Origin: Mycobacterium sp. 236(2023)
GTDB taxonomy: Bacteria > Actinomycetota > Actinomycetes > Mycobacteriales > Mycobacteriaceae
Length of the DNA stretch: 64,000 nt
Direction of reading: 5' to 3'
Assembly: GCF_029623955.1 (NCBI RefSeq)
Contig: NZ_JARSBP010000003.1
Coordinates: forward strand, 248,001-312,000
Positions 1 to 8,676 of this stretch are shown one piece after another. The notes under the pieces are model-generated. The model saw only the letters and a program-made list of their open reading frames with translations. It had not been told where the DNA came from and did no database searches. Within the stretch, counting starts at the first letter, position 1, and each line of letters opens with the position of its first letter. The position numbers and the translations under genes are program-made.

Positions 1-264
1 TCCTGGCCCACCGATCTCACCCCGGAGGGTGGCAAGCGGGTGCGGCCCGGCAACCTACGCCCGTGCTTCGACGCCGAGTTGGTGGCCATGCTCAGGTGCA
101 TTCGCTATGGCGAACCCTTTCCCGTGACGGGTGTCCAGGCCGCGAGCGTGCAAGCCGCCATCGAACACGCCTACGAGAACGCCGAGCCGCTGGATTGTCC
201 CTGGCTACCCGACGACGAGCAGGTAGCCGCCCGCGCCAAACATTGGAAGGCCGGCCACCCGTGA
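1..264 (+). CDS. C-terminal part of a probable Gfo/Idh/MocA-family oxidoreductase (5' end outside window)
   Basis: The open frame runs from base 1 and ends in TGA, giving 87 visible residues. The tail has the pattern typical of the C-terminal helix region of Gfo/Idh/MocA NAD(P)-dependent oxidoreductases: an F-D-A-E-L segment, a GEPFPVTG loop and a closing AIEHAYENAE helix. The nucleotide-binding domain lies upstream of the window, so the family call is an inference from a short tail. The stop codon overlaps the GTG start of the next gene (GTGA), so the two are probably co-translated in a sugar or polysaccharide pathway. No steroid link is visible. Confidence 0.5.
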   Translation, partial: SWPTDLTPEGGKRVRPGNLRPCFDAELVAMLRCIRYGEPFPVTGVQAASVQAAIEHAYENAEPLDCPWLPDDEQVAARAKHWKAGHP

Positions 265-1364
265 GCAAGCCCATCGCAATCATCGGAGCCGGCGGTTGGG
301 TCGGTGCGCGTCTGGTCGAACGCGCCGAACTTCTCGGGGATGTCGGCGGCGTCCGCATTGTCCCCATCGTCCGATCCCGGCGCAGTCAGGGGCGGTTGGC
401 GAGGTTCGGCACGTGCACCGTTCTCGGTGACGCCGGCGATCCAGCGTCTCTGGTTCCGCTGCTCAAGGGCTGCGGGATGGTGGTGAACCTGACTCTGGGC
501 AACGATGAGCGCATCGTCGGTGATGTCGAGTCCATCTACTCCGCGTGTGTGCAGGCGGAGGTTCCGCTCTTCGTCCACATGAGTTCCGCCGAGGTTTTCG
601 GACGGGCGGACGCGCCGAATTTGAGCGACGATTCCGTCGCGGACAGCCCCCATTGGATGGAGTACGCCCACGGGAAAAGGGCCGCCGAGGCGTGGCTGCG
701 CTCCCAAACGGATGGGCCTGTGAAGGTCATCATGCTGCGGCCGGGGCTGATCTGGGGACCTGGGTCGGTGTGGCTGGTCGACCCGGCCAAAGCGCTGGTC
801 AGCGGCACGGCATATCTGTTCGGGGAAGGCCAGGGGATCTGCAATCTGATCCACGTGGACAATCTCATCTCCTACCTCGTCCATCTGGCGAAGGCTCCCG
901 AGACGCGCTCGGGCATCTTCAACATCTCCGACAACGAGACGACCCGCTGGGCCGACTTTTATCACGCGATCGCACGGGAAGTCGGCGTCGATCCGGCGAC
1001 GATCCGACTGCTCCCCGATTCGGCCTTCCAGGAGAGCCGGCTGGAACCGGTGCGGAAGAAACTGTTCAACGTCGCACCCGCTCGCGCCGTCAAACGACGG
1101 ATGAGCGGTGACACCAAGGGCCGAATCAAGCAGGAACTCAGAGATCGGTTCCGGCCGTCGATATCCGAAGTTCAGCCCATCGCACCCGAACCGGCTGTGA
1201 CGAAGCAGCTTTGGTGGCTGCAGGGCACAGCGCAGAAGCTGCCGTCGACCAAGTTCGCCGAGCACTATCCGGGTCTGCAGCTTGCGCCGTTCGCCGATCT
1301 GATGGCGGCCAGTGGTCACTGGCTGCGGTACGCCGGGTTCCAGAATCCGGACGCTCGCAGCTGA
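261..1364 (+). CDS. NAD-dependent epimerase/dehydratase (extended SDR)
   Basis: The product is 367 residues from a GTG that overlaps the preceding stop. A dinucleotide-binding GAGGWVG motif sits at about residues 9-15. The catalytic region has S-S-A-E-V-F-G followed by YAHGK, which fits the Ser and Tyr-xxx-Lys of extended short-chain dehydrogenases. The sequence LRPGLIWGPG is the usual epimerase block after the active site. The C-terminal ~90 residues are more variable and probably bind substrate. The substrate cannot be read from sequence; nucleotide-sugar, polyketide or lipid modification are all possible. It is transcribed toward kstR2 but separated from it by an operator-bearing gap, so it is probably not part of the steroid regulon. 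Confidence 0.75.
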   Translation: MSKPIAIIGAGGWVGARLVERAELLGDVGGVRIVPIVRSRRSQGRLARFGTCTVLGDAGDPASLVPLLKGCGMVVNLTLGNDERIVGDVESIYSACVQAEVPLFVHMSSAEVFGRADAPNLSDDSVADSPHWMEYAHGKRAAEAWLRSQTDGPVKVIMLRPGLIWGPGSVWLVDPAKALVSGTAYLFGEGQGICNLIHVDNLISYLVHLAKAPETRSGIFNISDNETTRWADFYHAIAREVGVDPATIRLLPDSAFQESRLEPVRKKLFNVAPARAVKRRMSGDTKGRIKQELRDRFRPSISEVQPIAPEPAVTKQLWWLQGTAQKLPSTKFAEHYPGLQLAPFADLMAASGHWLRYAGFQNPDARS

Positions 1365-1397
1365 GCGGCTCGCCCGAGCTGATAACCCGGCTTACCT

Positions 1398-1411
1398 AGC
1401 AAGCGCTTGGT
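1398..1411. promoter_or_regulatory. KstR2 operator upstream of kstR2
   Basis: The 14-mer AGCAAGCGCTTGGT fits the KstR2 palindrome AnCAAG-NN-CTTGnT. It ends 15 bases before the kstR2 GTG and lies just upstream of a TATCCT hexamer (1415-1420), consistent with autorepression of kstR2-fadA6. Confidence 0.85.
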
Positions 1412-1414
1412 TGC

Positions 1415-1420
1415 TATCCT
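1415..1420 (+). promoter_or_regulatory. -10 hexamer TATCCT for leaderless kstR2
   Basis: TATCCT is followed by six bases and then the kstR2 GTG, so transcription would start at or next to the start codon. No Shine-Dalgarno sequence is seen before the GTG. Confidence 0.55.
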
Positions 1421-1426
1421 GATCTA

Positions 1427-2020
1427 GTGGACAAGGCGCTTCCCAGTCGCCGCGACGAGCTTCTGCAGCTCGCCGCGACGATGTTCGCCGAGCGCGGCCT
1501 GCGGGCCACCACTGTGCGCGACATCGCGGACTCGGCCGGAATCCTGTCGGGGAGCCTGTATCACCACTTCAAGTCCAAGGAGCAGATGGTCGAAGAGGTC
1601 CTGAAGGACTTCCTGGACTGGCTGTTCACACGCTACGACGAGATCGTCGCCGGCACGACGGACCCCCTGGAGCGCGTCAAAGGCCTGTTCATGGTCTCGT
1701 TCGAAGCCATCGAGCACCGACATGCGCAGGTCGTCATCTACCAGGACGAGGCCAAGCGACTCAACCCGTTGCCGCAGTTCGAATTTCTCGACGACCGCAA
1801 CCGCGAACAGCGCAGGATGTGGGTCGAGGTCCTCAAACAGGGCGTCGCCGAAGGAAGCTTCCGGCCCGACCTCGATGTCGACCTCGTCTACCGCTTCATC
1901 CGCGACACCACCTGGGTTTCGGTCCGCTGGTATCAACCGGGCGGACCGCTGACGGCCGAGCAGGTCGGCAACCAATACCTCGCCATCGTCCTCGGTGGCA
2001 TCACGGAAGGATCGAAGTAA
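1427..2020 (+). CDS. kstR2: TetR-family repressor KstR2 of the C/D-ring (HIP) regulon
   Basis: This 197-residue protein matches KstR2 (M. tuberculosis Rv3557c) closely in remembered sequence. It has an N-terminal AERGLRATTVRDIAD block, a helix-turn-helix at about residues 29-48 (ending SGSLYHHFKSKE), and a C-terminal block with VYRFIRDTTWVSVRWY. KstR2 represses genes for degradation of the last two steroid rings and is released by HIP-CoA. The GTG start is preferred because the TATCCT hexamer sits six bases upstream and a KstR2 palindrome lies just ahead. The stop codon TAA shares its last A with the ATG of fadA6 (TAATG), so the two are translationally coupled. Adjacent KstR2-controlled genes support the call. 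Confidence 0.93.
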   Translation: MDKALPSRRDELLQLAATMFAERGLRATTVRDIADSAGILSGSLYHHFKSKEQMVEEVLKDFLDWLFTRYDEIVAGTTDPLERVKGLFMVSFEAIEHRHAQVVIYQDEAKRLNPLPQFEFLDDRNREQRRMWVEVLKQGVAEGSFRPDLDVDLVYRFIRDTTWVSVRWYQPGGPLTAEQVGNQYLAIVLGGITEGSK

Positions 2021-3171
2021 TGGCTTCACAGGCGTACGTCATCGACGCTGTGCGCACGGCCGTCGGCAAGCGCAACGGATCGCTCGCTGGTGTTCACCCC
2101 GTCGACCTCGGTGCCGCGGGCTGGCGCGGGCTGTTCGAGCGCAACGACGTCGACCCGGGCGCCGTCGACGACGTGATCGCCGGCTGCGTCGACGCGATCG
2201 GGCCCCAGGCGGGTAACATCGCGCGGCTGTCGTGGCTGGCCGCGGGATTCCCCGAAGAGGTCCCCGGTGTCACCGTCGACCGCCAGTGCGGATCCAGCCA
2301 GCAGGCCATTTCCTTTGGCGCGCAGGCGATCATGTCGGGTACCGCGGACCTGATCGTCGCTGGCGGCATGCAGAACATGAGCCAGATCCCGATCAGCTCG
2401 GCCATGACCGTCGCCGAACAATTCGGATTCACCTCTCCGACAAACGAATCCAAGAGCTGGCTGCACCGCTACGGCGATCAGGAGATCTCCCAGTTCCGCG
2501 GCTCGGAACTCATCGCCGAGAAGTGGAACCTGTCGCGTGAGGAGATGGAGCAGTTCGCGCTGACCAGTCATCAACGCGCACAGGCCGCCATCCGCGCGGG
2601 GCATTTCGAGAACGAGATCATCCCGGTCGACGGGTTCGTCACCGACGAGGGGCCGCGCGACACCTCCCTGGAGAAGATGGCGGGTCTCAAGACCCTCGTC
2701 GAGGGTGGCAGGCTCACCGCGGCGATGGCCAGCCAGATCTCCGACGGCGCCAGCGCCGTTCTCCTTGCCTCGGAGGAAGCGGTGAAGACGCACGGTCTCA
2801 AGCCGCGCGCCCGCATCCACCACATCAGCGCCCGCGGCGCCGACCCGGTGTTCATGCTCACCGGCCCGATCCCCGCTACCCGCTACGCGCTGGAGAAGAC
2901 GGGCTTGACGATCGACGACATCGACACCGTCGAGATCAACGAGGCGTTCGCGCCCGTCGTGCAGGCCTGGCTCAAGGAGACCAAGGCCGACCCGGAGAAG
3001 GTCAACCCCAGCGGTGGCGCCATCGCCCTCGGCCATCCGCTCGGCGCCACCGGCGCAAAGCTTTTCGCGACGATGCTGAATACGCTGGAGCGCACCGGCG
3101 GCCGCTACGGTCTGCAGACGATGTGCGAGGGCGGCGGCACCGCCAACGTCACGATCATCGAAAGGCTCTGA
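2020..3171 (+). CDS. fadA6: Thiolase FadA6, ring C/D degradation
   Basis: The 383-residue protein is a full-length acetyl-CoA acetyltransferase-type thiolase. The nucleophile motif DRQCGSSQQ places the catalytic Cys at residue 90. [11 protein letters not shown] supplies the active-site His and the C-terminal CEGGGTAN block the second Cys. FadA6 (Rv3556c) is assigned the thiolytic step on the ring-opened methyl-dioxo-decanedioyl-CoA intermediate of the C/D-ring pathway. The ATG overlaps the kstR2 stop by one base, so it is under the same KstR2-controlled promoter. It converges on the alcohol dehydrogenase gene with only 13 bases between the stops and no obvious terminator. Confidence 0.92.
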   Translation: MASQAYVIDAVRTAVGKRNGSLAGVHPVDLGAAGWRGLFERNDVDPGAVDDVIAGCVDAIGPQAGNIARLSWLAAGFPEEVPGVTVDRQCGSSQQAISFGAQAIMSGTADLIVAGGMQNMSQIPISSAMTVAEQFGFTSPTNESKSWLHRYGDQEISQFRGSELIAEKWNLSREEMEQFALTSHQRAQAAIRAGHFENEIIPVDGFVTDEGPRDTSLEKMAGLKTLVEGGRLTAAMASQISDGASAVLLASEEAVKTHGLKPRARIHHISARGADPVFMLTGPIPATRYALEKTGLTIDDIDTVEINEAFAPVVQAWLKETKADPEKVNPSGGAIALGHPLGATGAKLFATMLNTLERTGGRYGLQTMCEGGGTANVTIIERL

Positions 3172-3184
3172 GCCCGAACACGAC

Positions 3185-4300
3185 TCAGTGGTCGTGCAAG
3201 ATGACGCCGCGGATGTTGCGGCCGTCGCGCATGTCCTGATAGCCCTCGTTGACCTCGGCCAGCTTGTACTCGTGGGTGACGGTCTCGTCGAGCAGGAGCT
3301 TGCCCTCACGGTAGAGCGACAGCAGGCGCGGAATATCGGCGCGCGGGTTGGCCTCGCCGTACAGGCTGCCCAGTAGCCGTTTCTGGAACAGCGTGAACAT
3401 CATCAGCCCGAGCGTCGGTGAGTTGTCGGCCATCGTCGAGAGCGCTGTCATCACGACCGCGCCGCCCTTGCGGACGATGTTTGCGGCGTCCTCGAGCATG
3501 GAGCCTTCGAGCAGCCCGACGGTCAGGATCGCCGAGTCGGCCATCACTCCGCGCGTCAATTCGGCGACCAGCGCCGTGGCTTCGGGCAGCGACGTCACGA
3601 AGTGCGTGGCGCCCAGCTGAATTGCCTTCTCGCGTTTCGCGTCTACGGGTTCGACGACGACGATCTTCTCCGCGCCGGCCAGCCGCGCGCCCTGAACGGC
3701 GCCGCTGCCGATGCCGCCGAATCCGATGACCACGACGGTGTCGCCGGGCTGAACGTCGGCGGTGTTCACCGCGGAGCCCCACCCGGTGGTGACGCCGCAG
3801 CCGAGCAGACACGCACGTGACAGCGGGATGTCGTCGTCGATCTTGACGATGGACGCCTCGGGCACGGTGCCGTACTGCGAGAAGGTGCCGACCAGCGCCA
3901 TGACGCCGATGTCCTGGCCGTTGGCATGGTGACGTCGGTAGGTGCCGTCGAGTTGCGTGCCCGCCATGATCATTGCGCCGAGGTCGCACAGGTTCTGGTG
4001 ACCCGTCGAGCAGAATCGGCATCGCCCACACGCGGGAAGGAATGACGCGACGACGTGGTCGCCGGGTGCGAGTCCGATGACGCCGGGCCCCACCTCGCGG
4101 ACGATCCCGGCGCCTTCGTGGCCACCGATCAGCGGAAGTGGAGCGGGCAGGTCTCCGGTTCGGATGTGCTCATCGGAGTGGCACAGCCCGGTCGCCTCCC
4201 ACGACACGAGCACCTCACCCGCGCCCGGCGGGTCGAGGTCGATTTCTTCGACAGTCCAGTCGGACCCGTACTCCCAGAGAATGGCGGCGTTGGTCTTCAT
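3185..4300 (-). CDS. NDMA-dependent zinc alcohol dehydrogenase family protein
   Basis: The protein has 371 residues with medium-chain dehydrogenase architecture. Cys40 (GLCHSDEH) and His61 (GGHEGAG) fit the catalytic zinc site. Cys91, Cys94, Cys97 and Cys105 (CGRCRFC...C) fit the structural zinc lobe. A GFGGIGSG nucleotide-binding turn lies near residue 195. The sequence resembles the actinobacterial NDMA/mycothiol-associated alcohol dehydrogenases, which hold NAD(H) tightly. It lies 83 bases downstream of ipdC on the same strand, where M. tuberculosis has fdxB. A role on a steroid-ring alcohol is possible but unproven. A TAGACT hexamer eight bases before the ATG suggests its own leaderless promoter. 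Confidence 0.82.
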   Translation of the reverse strand: MKTNAAILWEYGSDWTVEEIDLDPPGAGEVLVSWEATGLCHSDEHIRTGDLPAPLPLIGGHEGAGIVREVGPGVIGLAPGDHVVASFLPACGRCRFCSTGHQNLCDLGAMIMAGTQLDGTYRRHHANGQDIGVMALVGTFSQYGTVPEASIVKIDDDIPLSRACLLGCGVTTGWGSAVNTADVQPGDTVVVIGFGGIGSGAVQGARLAGAEKIVVVEPVDAKREKAIQLGATHFVTSLPEATALVAELTRGVMADSAILTVGLLEGSMLEDAANIVRKGGAVVMTALSTMADNSPTLGLMMFTLFQKRLLGSLYGEANPRADIPRLLSLYREGKLLLDETVTHEYKLAEVNEGYQDMRDGRNIRGVILHDH

Positions 4301-4383
4301 GTCTGGCGAGTCTAGGAAGGCCCCGGCCGCCGCACGGCCGAATCGCTAGACGCGCGTCAAGAATGCGCTCACCGCAGGAACGC

Positions 4384-5454
4384 TCACTGGATGAACGAGG
4401 TGGCCCTCTGCAGGTGCTCGATTGCCTCGGCCACGATGGCGGGCACCAGCTCGGCGCAGGACGGCAGGTTGTCGATGATGCCCGCAACCTGGCCGGAGGC
4501 CAGCACGCCCGCGTCGGTGTTCCCCTCGACCAGGCCCGCTTTGAGAAGCATCGGGGTGTTCGCCGCCATCACGACCTGTGACCATGTCAGGTCCTTGCCG
4601 TGCCGCATCGCGAGGCCGTCGGTGACCATCGACTTCCACGTCATGCCGGACATCTTCTTGAATTTCTGTGCATTCAGAACGGCGGCGGACAGCCCGCGGA
4701 TCGGCGATCCACTCTCGAGCTTCTCGACCAGGCCCGTCCGAAGCACGCGGTGCGGCATTCCGTCGACCTTCGTCGACACGACGGTGCCGTCCAGCGCCGC
4801 CTCGAGGTAGCGCTGCTTGACCGCGTCGGGGACGGTCGAATCCTTCGTCAGCAGGAACCGCGTGCCCATCGCGACACCCGCGGCACCGTACGACAAGGCG
4901 GCGGCCAGTCCACGGCCGTCGAAGAAGCCGCCCGCGGCGACCACCGGCATGCCGGTGTCGGCGACGGCATCGAGCACCGATGGCAGCAGCAGCGTCGTGG
5001 CGATCGGGCCGGTGTGCCCGCCGCCCTCGCCGCCCTGCACGATGACAGCGTCGGCGCCCCAGCCGGCGACCTTCTTGGCATGCTTGGCCAGACCGACCGA
5101 CGGAATCACCACGACGCCTGCGTCTTTGAGCTTGGCGATCAGGTCGGGTTTGGGGGCCAGGGCGAACGATGCCACCTTGACGCCTTCGCGGATCAGCAGG
5201 TCGACACGTTGGTTCGCATCGCCGGCGTCGGCGCGGATGTTGATGCCGAACGGCTTGTCGGTGGCTGCCTTCACCTTCGCGACCGCGGTGGTGAGCTCGT
5301 CGAGCGTCATCGTCGCCGATGCCAGGATCCCGAGGCCGCCCGCGTTGGACGTCGCGGCGACCAACCGCGCGCCGGCGACCCAGCCCATACCGGTCTGGAC
5401 GACAGGATGCTCGATGCCGACCAGCTCGGTCAGCGGGGTCTTGAGGGATGTCAT
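4384..5454 (-). CDS. ipdC: IpdC, FMN-dependent dehydrogenase of ring C/D catabolism
   Basis: The 356-residue protein has the TIM-barrel fold signature of the nitronate monooxygenase/2-nitropropane dioxygenase family. It starts ...LVGIEHPVVQTGMGWV. The glycine-rich GGEGGGHTG at about residues 140-148 and the AAGGFFDGRG segment near 195 fit FMN phosphate binding. IpdC (Rv3553) acts with IpdF on the hydroxylated hexahydroindanone-CoA to give the substrate opened by EchA20. Its ATG overlaps the ipdB stop (ATGA), making it the last gene of echA20-ipdA-ipdB-ipdC. The family alone would suggest nitronate oxidation, but context makes IpdC strongly preferred. Confidence 0.9.
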   Translation of the reverse strand: MTSLKTPLTELVGIEHPVVQTGMGWVAGARLVAATSNAGGLGILASATMTLDELTTAVAKVKAATDKPFGINIRADAGDANQRVDLLIREGVKVASFALAPKPDLIAKLKDAGVVVIPSVGLAKHAKKVAGWGADAVIVQGGEGGGHTGPIATTLLLPSVLDAVADTGMPVVAAGGFFDGRGLAAALSYGAAGVAMGTRFLLTKDSTVPDAVKQRYLEAALDGTVVSTKVDGMPHRVLRTGLVEKLESGSPIRGLSAAVLNAQKFKKMSGMTWKSMVTDGLAMRHGKDLTWSQVVMAANTPMLLKAGLVEGNTDAGVLASGQVAGIIDNLPSCAELVPAIVAEAIEHLQRATSFIQ

Positions 5455-6197
5455 TTGACTTCTTTGTCCCGCAACGACTTCGGATCAATGACCTCACGCA
5501 GCAGTCGCTGCTCCTCGCCGGAGGGCAACCGGGTGGTCTCGGCCTCGCCGAGGCCGTGCACCTCGAACGACGTGTTCTCGACGACCTGCTCGGCCTCGAC
5601 GCCGGGGTGCAGCGACACGGCCCGCATCTGATGGTCCGGGCCGTTGAAGTCGAAGACGCCGAGGTTGCTCACGACGCGATAGACGTTGACGAAGCGGTAC
5701 GCCGGATTGTCGGGATCGATCTTGTCCCAACCGATTCCGGAGACGATGTCGACGGACTCGCTGAACACCCGCTTGGTGTGGTTGCCCACGAAATAACTGG
5801 TGGCGTGGTTGATCGAGTTGCCGGGTGCGCCGCGCACGCCGAACATCTGACGCGTCGGTTGCTGCAGTGGACCGAACGCCGACAGGTTCTGGTTGCCGTA
5901 CCGGTCGATCTGGTTGGCGCCCATCACGACATGACGCTTGCCCCATGCCAGCGTTTCGAAGACGCGGCCGAACGGCATCCAGCCTTCGATCGCCGCGGAT
6001 GCGCCGATCGCGGGGGTGTCGGCGATGAGCCGCGCTTCCCCGTCGGAGAGCACGATGTCGGGGGAGAAGGTCAGTCGAGCCAGCCGGGCGCCGATCGACA
6101 CGATCGTCGTCATCGGGCTGACCATGATTTCGCCTGCGTCACGGAACAATTCGGCGCACGCGACGGCGCAGATCTCGGCGCGGGTGGTGGAGATCAT
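5451..6197 (-). CDS. ipdB: IpdB, beta subunit of COCHEA-CoA ring-D hydrolase
   Basis: The 248-residue protein has the class I CoA-transferase beta-subunit fold (start ISTTRAEICAVACAELF; GANQIDRYGNQN motif near residue 90). IpdAB (Rv3551/Rv3552) is a CoA-transferase-like heteromer that hydrolyses the last steroid ring of COCHEA-CoA by a retro-Claisen-like reaction rather than transferring CoA. The ATG overlaps the ipdA stop (ATGA), and the stop overlaps the ipdC start the same way. Tight coupling of both subunits fits obligate complex formation. Regulation is by KstR2 through the operator ahead of echA20. Confidence 0.93.
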   Translation of the reverse strand: MISTTRAEICAVACAELFRDAGEIMVSPMTTIVSIGARLARLTFSPDIVLSDGEARLIADTPAIGASAAIEGWMPFGRVFETLAWGKRHVVMGANQIDRYGNQNLSAFGPLQQPTRQMFGVRGAPGNSINHATSYFVGNHTKRVFSESVDIVSGIGWDKIDPDNPAYRFVNVYRVVSNLGVFDFNGPDHQMRAVSLHPGVEAEQVVENTSFEVHGLGEAETTRLPSGEEQRLLREVIDPKSLRDKEVK

Positions 6198-7072
6198 TTC
6201 GCTGCCTCTTTCTGTGCGTCGGCGAATTTCCGGACCGCGGCCTGGTAGTCGGCCTCACTGCCGGAAAGATACGTCTTGACGAACTCGGCCCACGTCTCGT
6301 CGGAGCCCGCAGCCTCGGCGTAGTGACGCTGGAACTTCTCGTCGCGGCGGTAGTCCGGCTCTGCGGTCGTGAAATGAGCACCGTTCGGGGCCTCGACGAC
6401 GGTGTCGACCATCATCCGGTTGATCAGCAGCGCCTGTGGCGGCACCGATTTCACCAGTTCCTCGGTCGATACCACCTTCTCCACCGACAGGAACCGCTTC
6501 TGGGCCGACATCAGGAACAGGTCGTCGAAGTACGGGTCGATGCCGGTGTAGGCCGCGTTGCCGCGCTCGTCGCCGACGTTCATGTGCACGAATGCCGCGT
6601 CGAGGTTCAGTGCGGGCATCGCGATCAGCTCCTCTGAGTCGTAAGGCGATTGCACGGTTTTGAGTTCGTCACCCCAGAAGGCGCGGACGTCGCTGCCGAG
6701 GCCGGCGCGGATCGGCAGGAACGGCAGGCGCTGCGCCGCGGCCTGCAGCCCGCAGCGCAGCATGCCCTCGTCCATCTCGCGGGACTCGATCGCACCCGTC
6801 GTGCGGGCCTTGGCGAACCACGGGTCGTAGAACGGCGGCGAATCCAGCGACACGAAGCCGTAGTAGACGCGCTTGACCTTGCCCGCCGAACACAGCAGAC
6901 CGAGGTCGGGGCCGCCATAGGTGACGACGGTCAGGTCGGTGACATCGGTGCGCAGCAGCGCGCGCACGAAGGCCATCGGCTTGCGCCGCGAACCCCAGCC
7001 ACCGATGCCGATCGTCATGCCGCTCTCGATGGACGAGACGGCGTCATCCAAAGTGGTTCGCTTATCGCTCAT
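6194..7072 (-). CDS. ipdA: IpdA, alpha subunit of COCHEA-CoA ring-D hydrolase
   Basis: The 292-residue protein is a CoA-transferase alpha-subunit homologue with the early glycine turn MTIGIGGWGSRRKPM (about residues 19-33), typical of this fold. Further blocks are VTYGGPDLGLLCSAGKV and the ALNLDAAFVHMNVGDERGNA segment. With IpdB it forms the ring-D opening hydrolase. The ATG overlaps the echA20 stop (ATGA). Length matches IpdA of M. tuberculosis (about 292 residues). The ordering echA20-ipdA-ipdB-ipdC is the conserved KstR2 operon, which separates this pair from ordinary 3-oxoacid CoA-transferases. Confidence 0.93.
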   Translation of the reverse strand: MSDKRTTLDDAVSSIESGMTIGIGGWGSRRKPMAFVRALLRTDVTDLTVVTYGGPDLGLLCSAGKVKRVYYGFVSLDSPPFYDPWFAKARTTGAIESREMDEGMLRCGLQAAAQRLPFLPIRAGLGSDVRAFWGDELKTVQSPYDSEELIAMPALNLDAAFVHMNVGDERGNAAYTGIDPYFDDLFLMSAQKRFLSVEKVVSTEELVKSVPPQALLINRMMVDTVVEAPNGAHFTTAEPDYRRDEKFQRHYAEAAGSDETWAEFVKTYLSGSEADYQAAVRKFADAQKEAAK

Positions 7073-7824
7073 TTCGATCCCTTTTCCGTACCCGCGAACG
7101 CGTCCCGGTGCTCATCGGAGACGCCCGCCAGATTCAGTTCGAACGTGAAGCCCTGCTCCATGCGGTATCGCGCGTTGACCGGCTGGACGTCGATGAAATT
7201 GAGCGCTTCCTTCGCCGCCCGGATCACCCGGGTGTCCTTGGAGGCGATGTCCCGCGCGACGCGCAGCGCGGACTCGTCGAGATCGGCGCGCGGCACCACC
7301 TCATGGACGGATCCGAAGTGGTGCAGCGTTTCGGCGCTGACGGTGGCGGCCGTGAAGAACAGCCGGCGCATCATGTGCTGCGGCACCAGGCGGGACAGGT
7401 GTGTGGCCGCGCCGAGTGCGCCGCGTTCCACCTCGGGGAGGCCGAACTTCGCGTCATCGGAGGCGACGATCACGTCGGCGTTGCCGACGAGTCCGATGCC
7501 GCCGCCGACGCAGAAGCCATTCACAGCGGCGACGACGGGCACCGCGCACTCGTACACCGCGCGGAAGGCCTCGAAGCAGCCGCGGTTGGCGTCGATGAGA
7601 GCGGTGAAGCCCTCGGTCTTCTGCATCTCCTTGATGTCGACGCCCGCGTTGAACCCGCGTCCCTCGGCTCGCAGGATCACGACGTGGGTGCTGTAGTCGC
7701 GCCCGGCGGCGGTGATGGCGTCGGCCAGTTCGAACCAGCCCCGCGACGGGATCGCGTTGACGGGCGGGTAGTCGACGGTGACCGAGACGATGGCCGGTTC
7801 CACGGTCTTTGTGGTGATTGGCAT
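7069..7824 (-). CDS. echA20: EchA20, crotonase-family ring-opening hydrolase
   Basis: The 251-residue protein has the crotonase fold: the oxyanion-hole block RGFNAGVDIKEM at about residue 64 and the GFCVGGGIGLVGNADVIVAS block at about residues 105-124. EchA20 (Rv3550) hydrolytically opens the first of the two remaining rings in HIEC-CoA. The ATG at 7824 is chosen because an AGGAG Shine-Dalgarno sequence lies about eight bases upstream and the steroid-family N-terminus begins MPITTKTVEP. It is the first gene of the minus-strand ipd operon and is divergent from ipdF, with a KstR2 palindrome between them. Confidence 0.92.
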   Translation of the reverse strand: MPITTKTVEPAIVSVTVDYPPVNAIPSRGWFELADAITAAGRDYSTHVVILRAEGRGFNAGVDIKEMQKTEGFTALIDANRGCFEAFRAVYECAVPVVAAVNGFCVGGGIGLVGNADVIVASDDAKFGLPEVERGALGAATHLSRLVPQHMMRRLFFTAATVSAETLHHFGSVHEVVPRADLDESALRVARDIASKDTRVIRAAKEALNFIDVQPVNARYRMEQGFTFELNLAGVSDEHRDAFAGTEKGSK

Positions 7825-7847
7825 GCAAACTCCTGGGTCGCTACCTA

Positions 7848-7861
7848 AGCAAGCACTTGCT
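7848..7861. promoter_or_regulatory. KstR2 operator between echA20 and ipdF
   Basis: AGCAAGCACTTGCT matches AnCAAG-NN-CTTGnT. It sits 24 bases ahead of the echA20 ATG and 15 bases ahead of the ipdF GTG, so one site can control both divergent operons. Confidence 0.88.
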
Positions 7862-7864
7862 TGG

Positions 7865-7870
7865 TACGCT
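7865..7870 (+). promoter_or_regulatory. -10 hexamer TACGCT for leaderless ipdF
   Basis: TACGCT is followed by six bases and then the GTG of ipdF, the same spacing as at kstR2. It lies directly after the KstR2 operator. Confidence 0.5.
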
Positions 7871-7876
7871 AGCACA

Positions 7877-8665
7877 GTGACTGACGCCGTCGACAGTGCC
7901 GCTGCGGGCATCACTCTGGGATTGACCGGACGCGTCGTGCTCGTCACCGGCGGTGTTCGCGGCGTCGGCGCAGGAATCAGCCGCGTGTTCGCCGACCAGG
8001 GCGCCACCGTCGTGACATGCGCACGCCGTCCGGTCGACGGTTCGCCATACGAGTTCCGCCCGTGCGACATCCGTGACGACGATTCGGTCAAAGCCCTCAT
8101 CGACGGGATCGTCGCCGACCACGGCCGCCTCGACATCGTCGTGAACAACGCAGGCGGATCGCCCTACGTGCTCGCCGCCGACGCATCGGCGAAGTTCAGC
8201 ACAAAGATTCTCCAGCTGAACCTTCTTGGTGCGCTCTCCGTCTCCACCCACGCCAATGCTGCGATGCAGAGCCAAGATTCGGGCGGCTCCGTCATCAACA
8301 TCTCCAGCGTCAGTGGTCATCGGCCCACGCCGGGGACCGCTGCCTACGGGGCGGCCAAGGCCGGGATCGACAACCTGACCGCGACCCTCGCGGTGGAGTG
8401 GGCTCCGAAGGTGCGGGTCAACTCCGTCGTCGTCGGGATGGTCGAGACCGAACAGTCCGAACTGTTCTACGGCGACGCCGACTCGATCGCCGCGATATCG
8501 AAGAATGTGCCGCTCGGCCGGCTGGCCAAGCCGGAGGACATCGGCTGGGCGACAGCGTTTCTCGCCTCGCCGGCCGCGTCTTACATCAGTGGTGCCTCGC
8601 TCGAGGTACACGGGGGCGGGGAACCGCCGCATTACCTGTCGACCACGACTGCCGACATCAAATAG
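7877..8665 (+). CDS. ipdF: IpdF, short-chain dehydrogenase of ring C/D catabolism
   Basis: The 262-residue classical SDR has a [11 protein letters not shown] cofactor motif near residue 24, NNAGG near residue 93, and the catalytic Ser plus YGAAKAG (Tyr-xxx-Lys) near residue 157. IpdF (Rv3549c) oxidises the ring hydroxyl of the hexahydroindanone-CoA before IpdC acts. The GTG at 7877 is preferred over upstream in-frame codons because those lie across the KstR2 operator and a -10 hexamer sits six bases before it. It is followed after 11 bases by a second SDR gene. Divergence from echA20 across a shared operator matches the M. tuberculosis layout. Confidence 0.9.
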   Translation: MTDAVDSAAAGITLGLTGRVVLVTGGVRGVGAGISRVFADQGATVVTCARRPVDGSPYEFRPCDIRDDDSVKALIDGIVADHGRLDIVVNNAGGSPYVLAADASAKFSTKILQLNLLGALSVSTHANAAMQSQDSGGSVINISSVSGHRPTPGTAAYGAAKAGIDNLTATLAVEWAPKVRVNSVVVGMVETEQSELFYGDADSIAAISKNVPLGRLAKPEDIGWATAFLASPAASYISGASLEVHGGGEPPHYLSTTTADIK

Positions 8666-8676
8666 GAGATACGACA

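Noticed and set aside
2026-3309. A 427-codon open frame antisense to fadA6
   Set aside because: It crosses two convergent genes and has no recognisable protein features.
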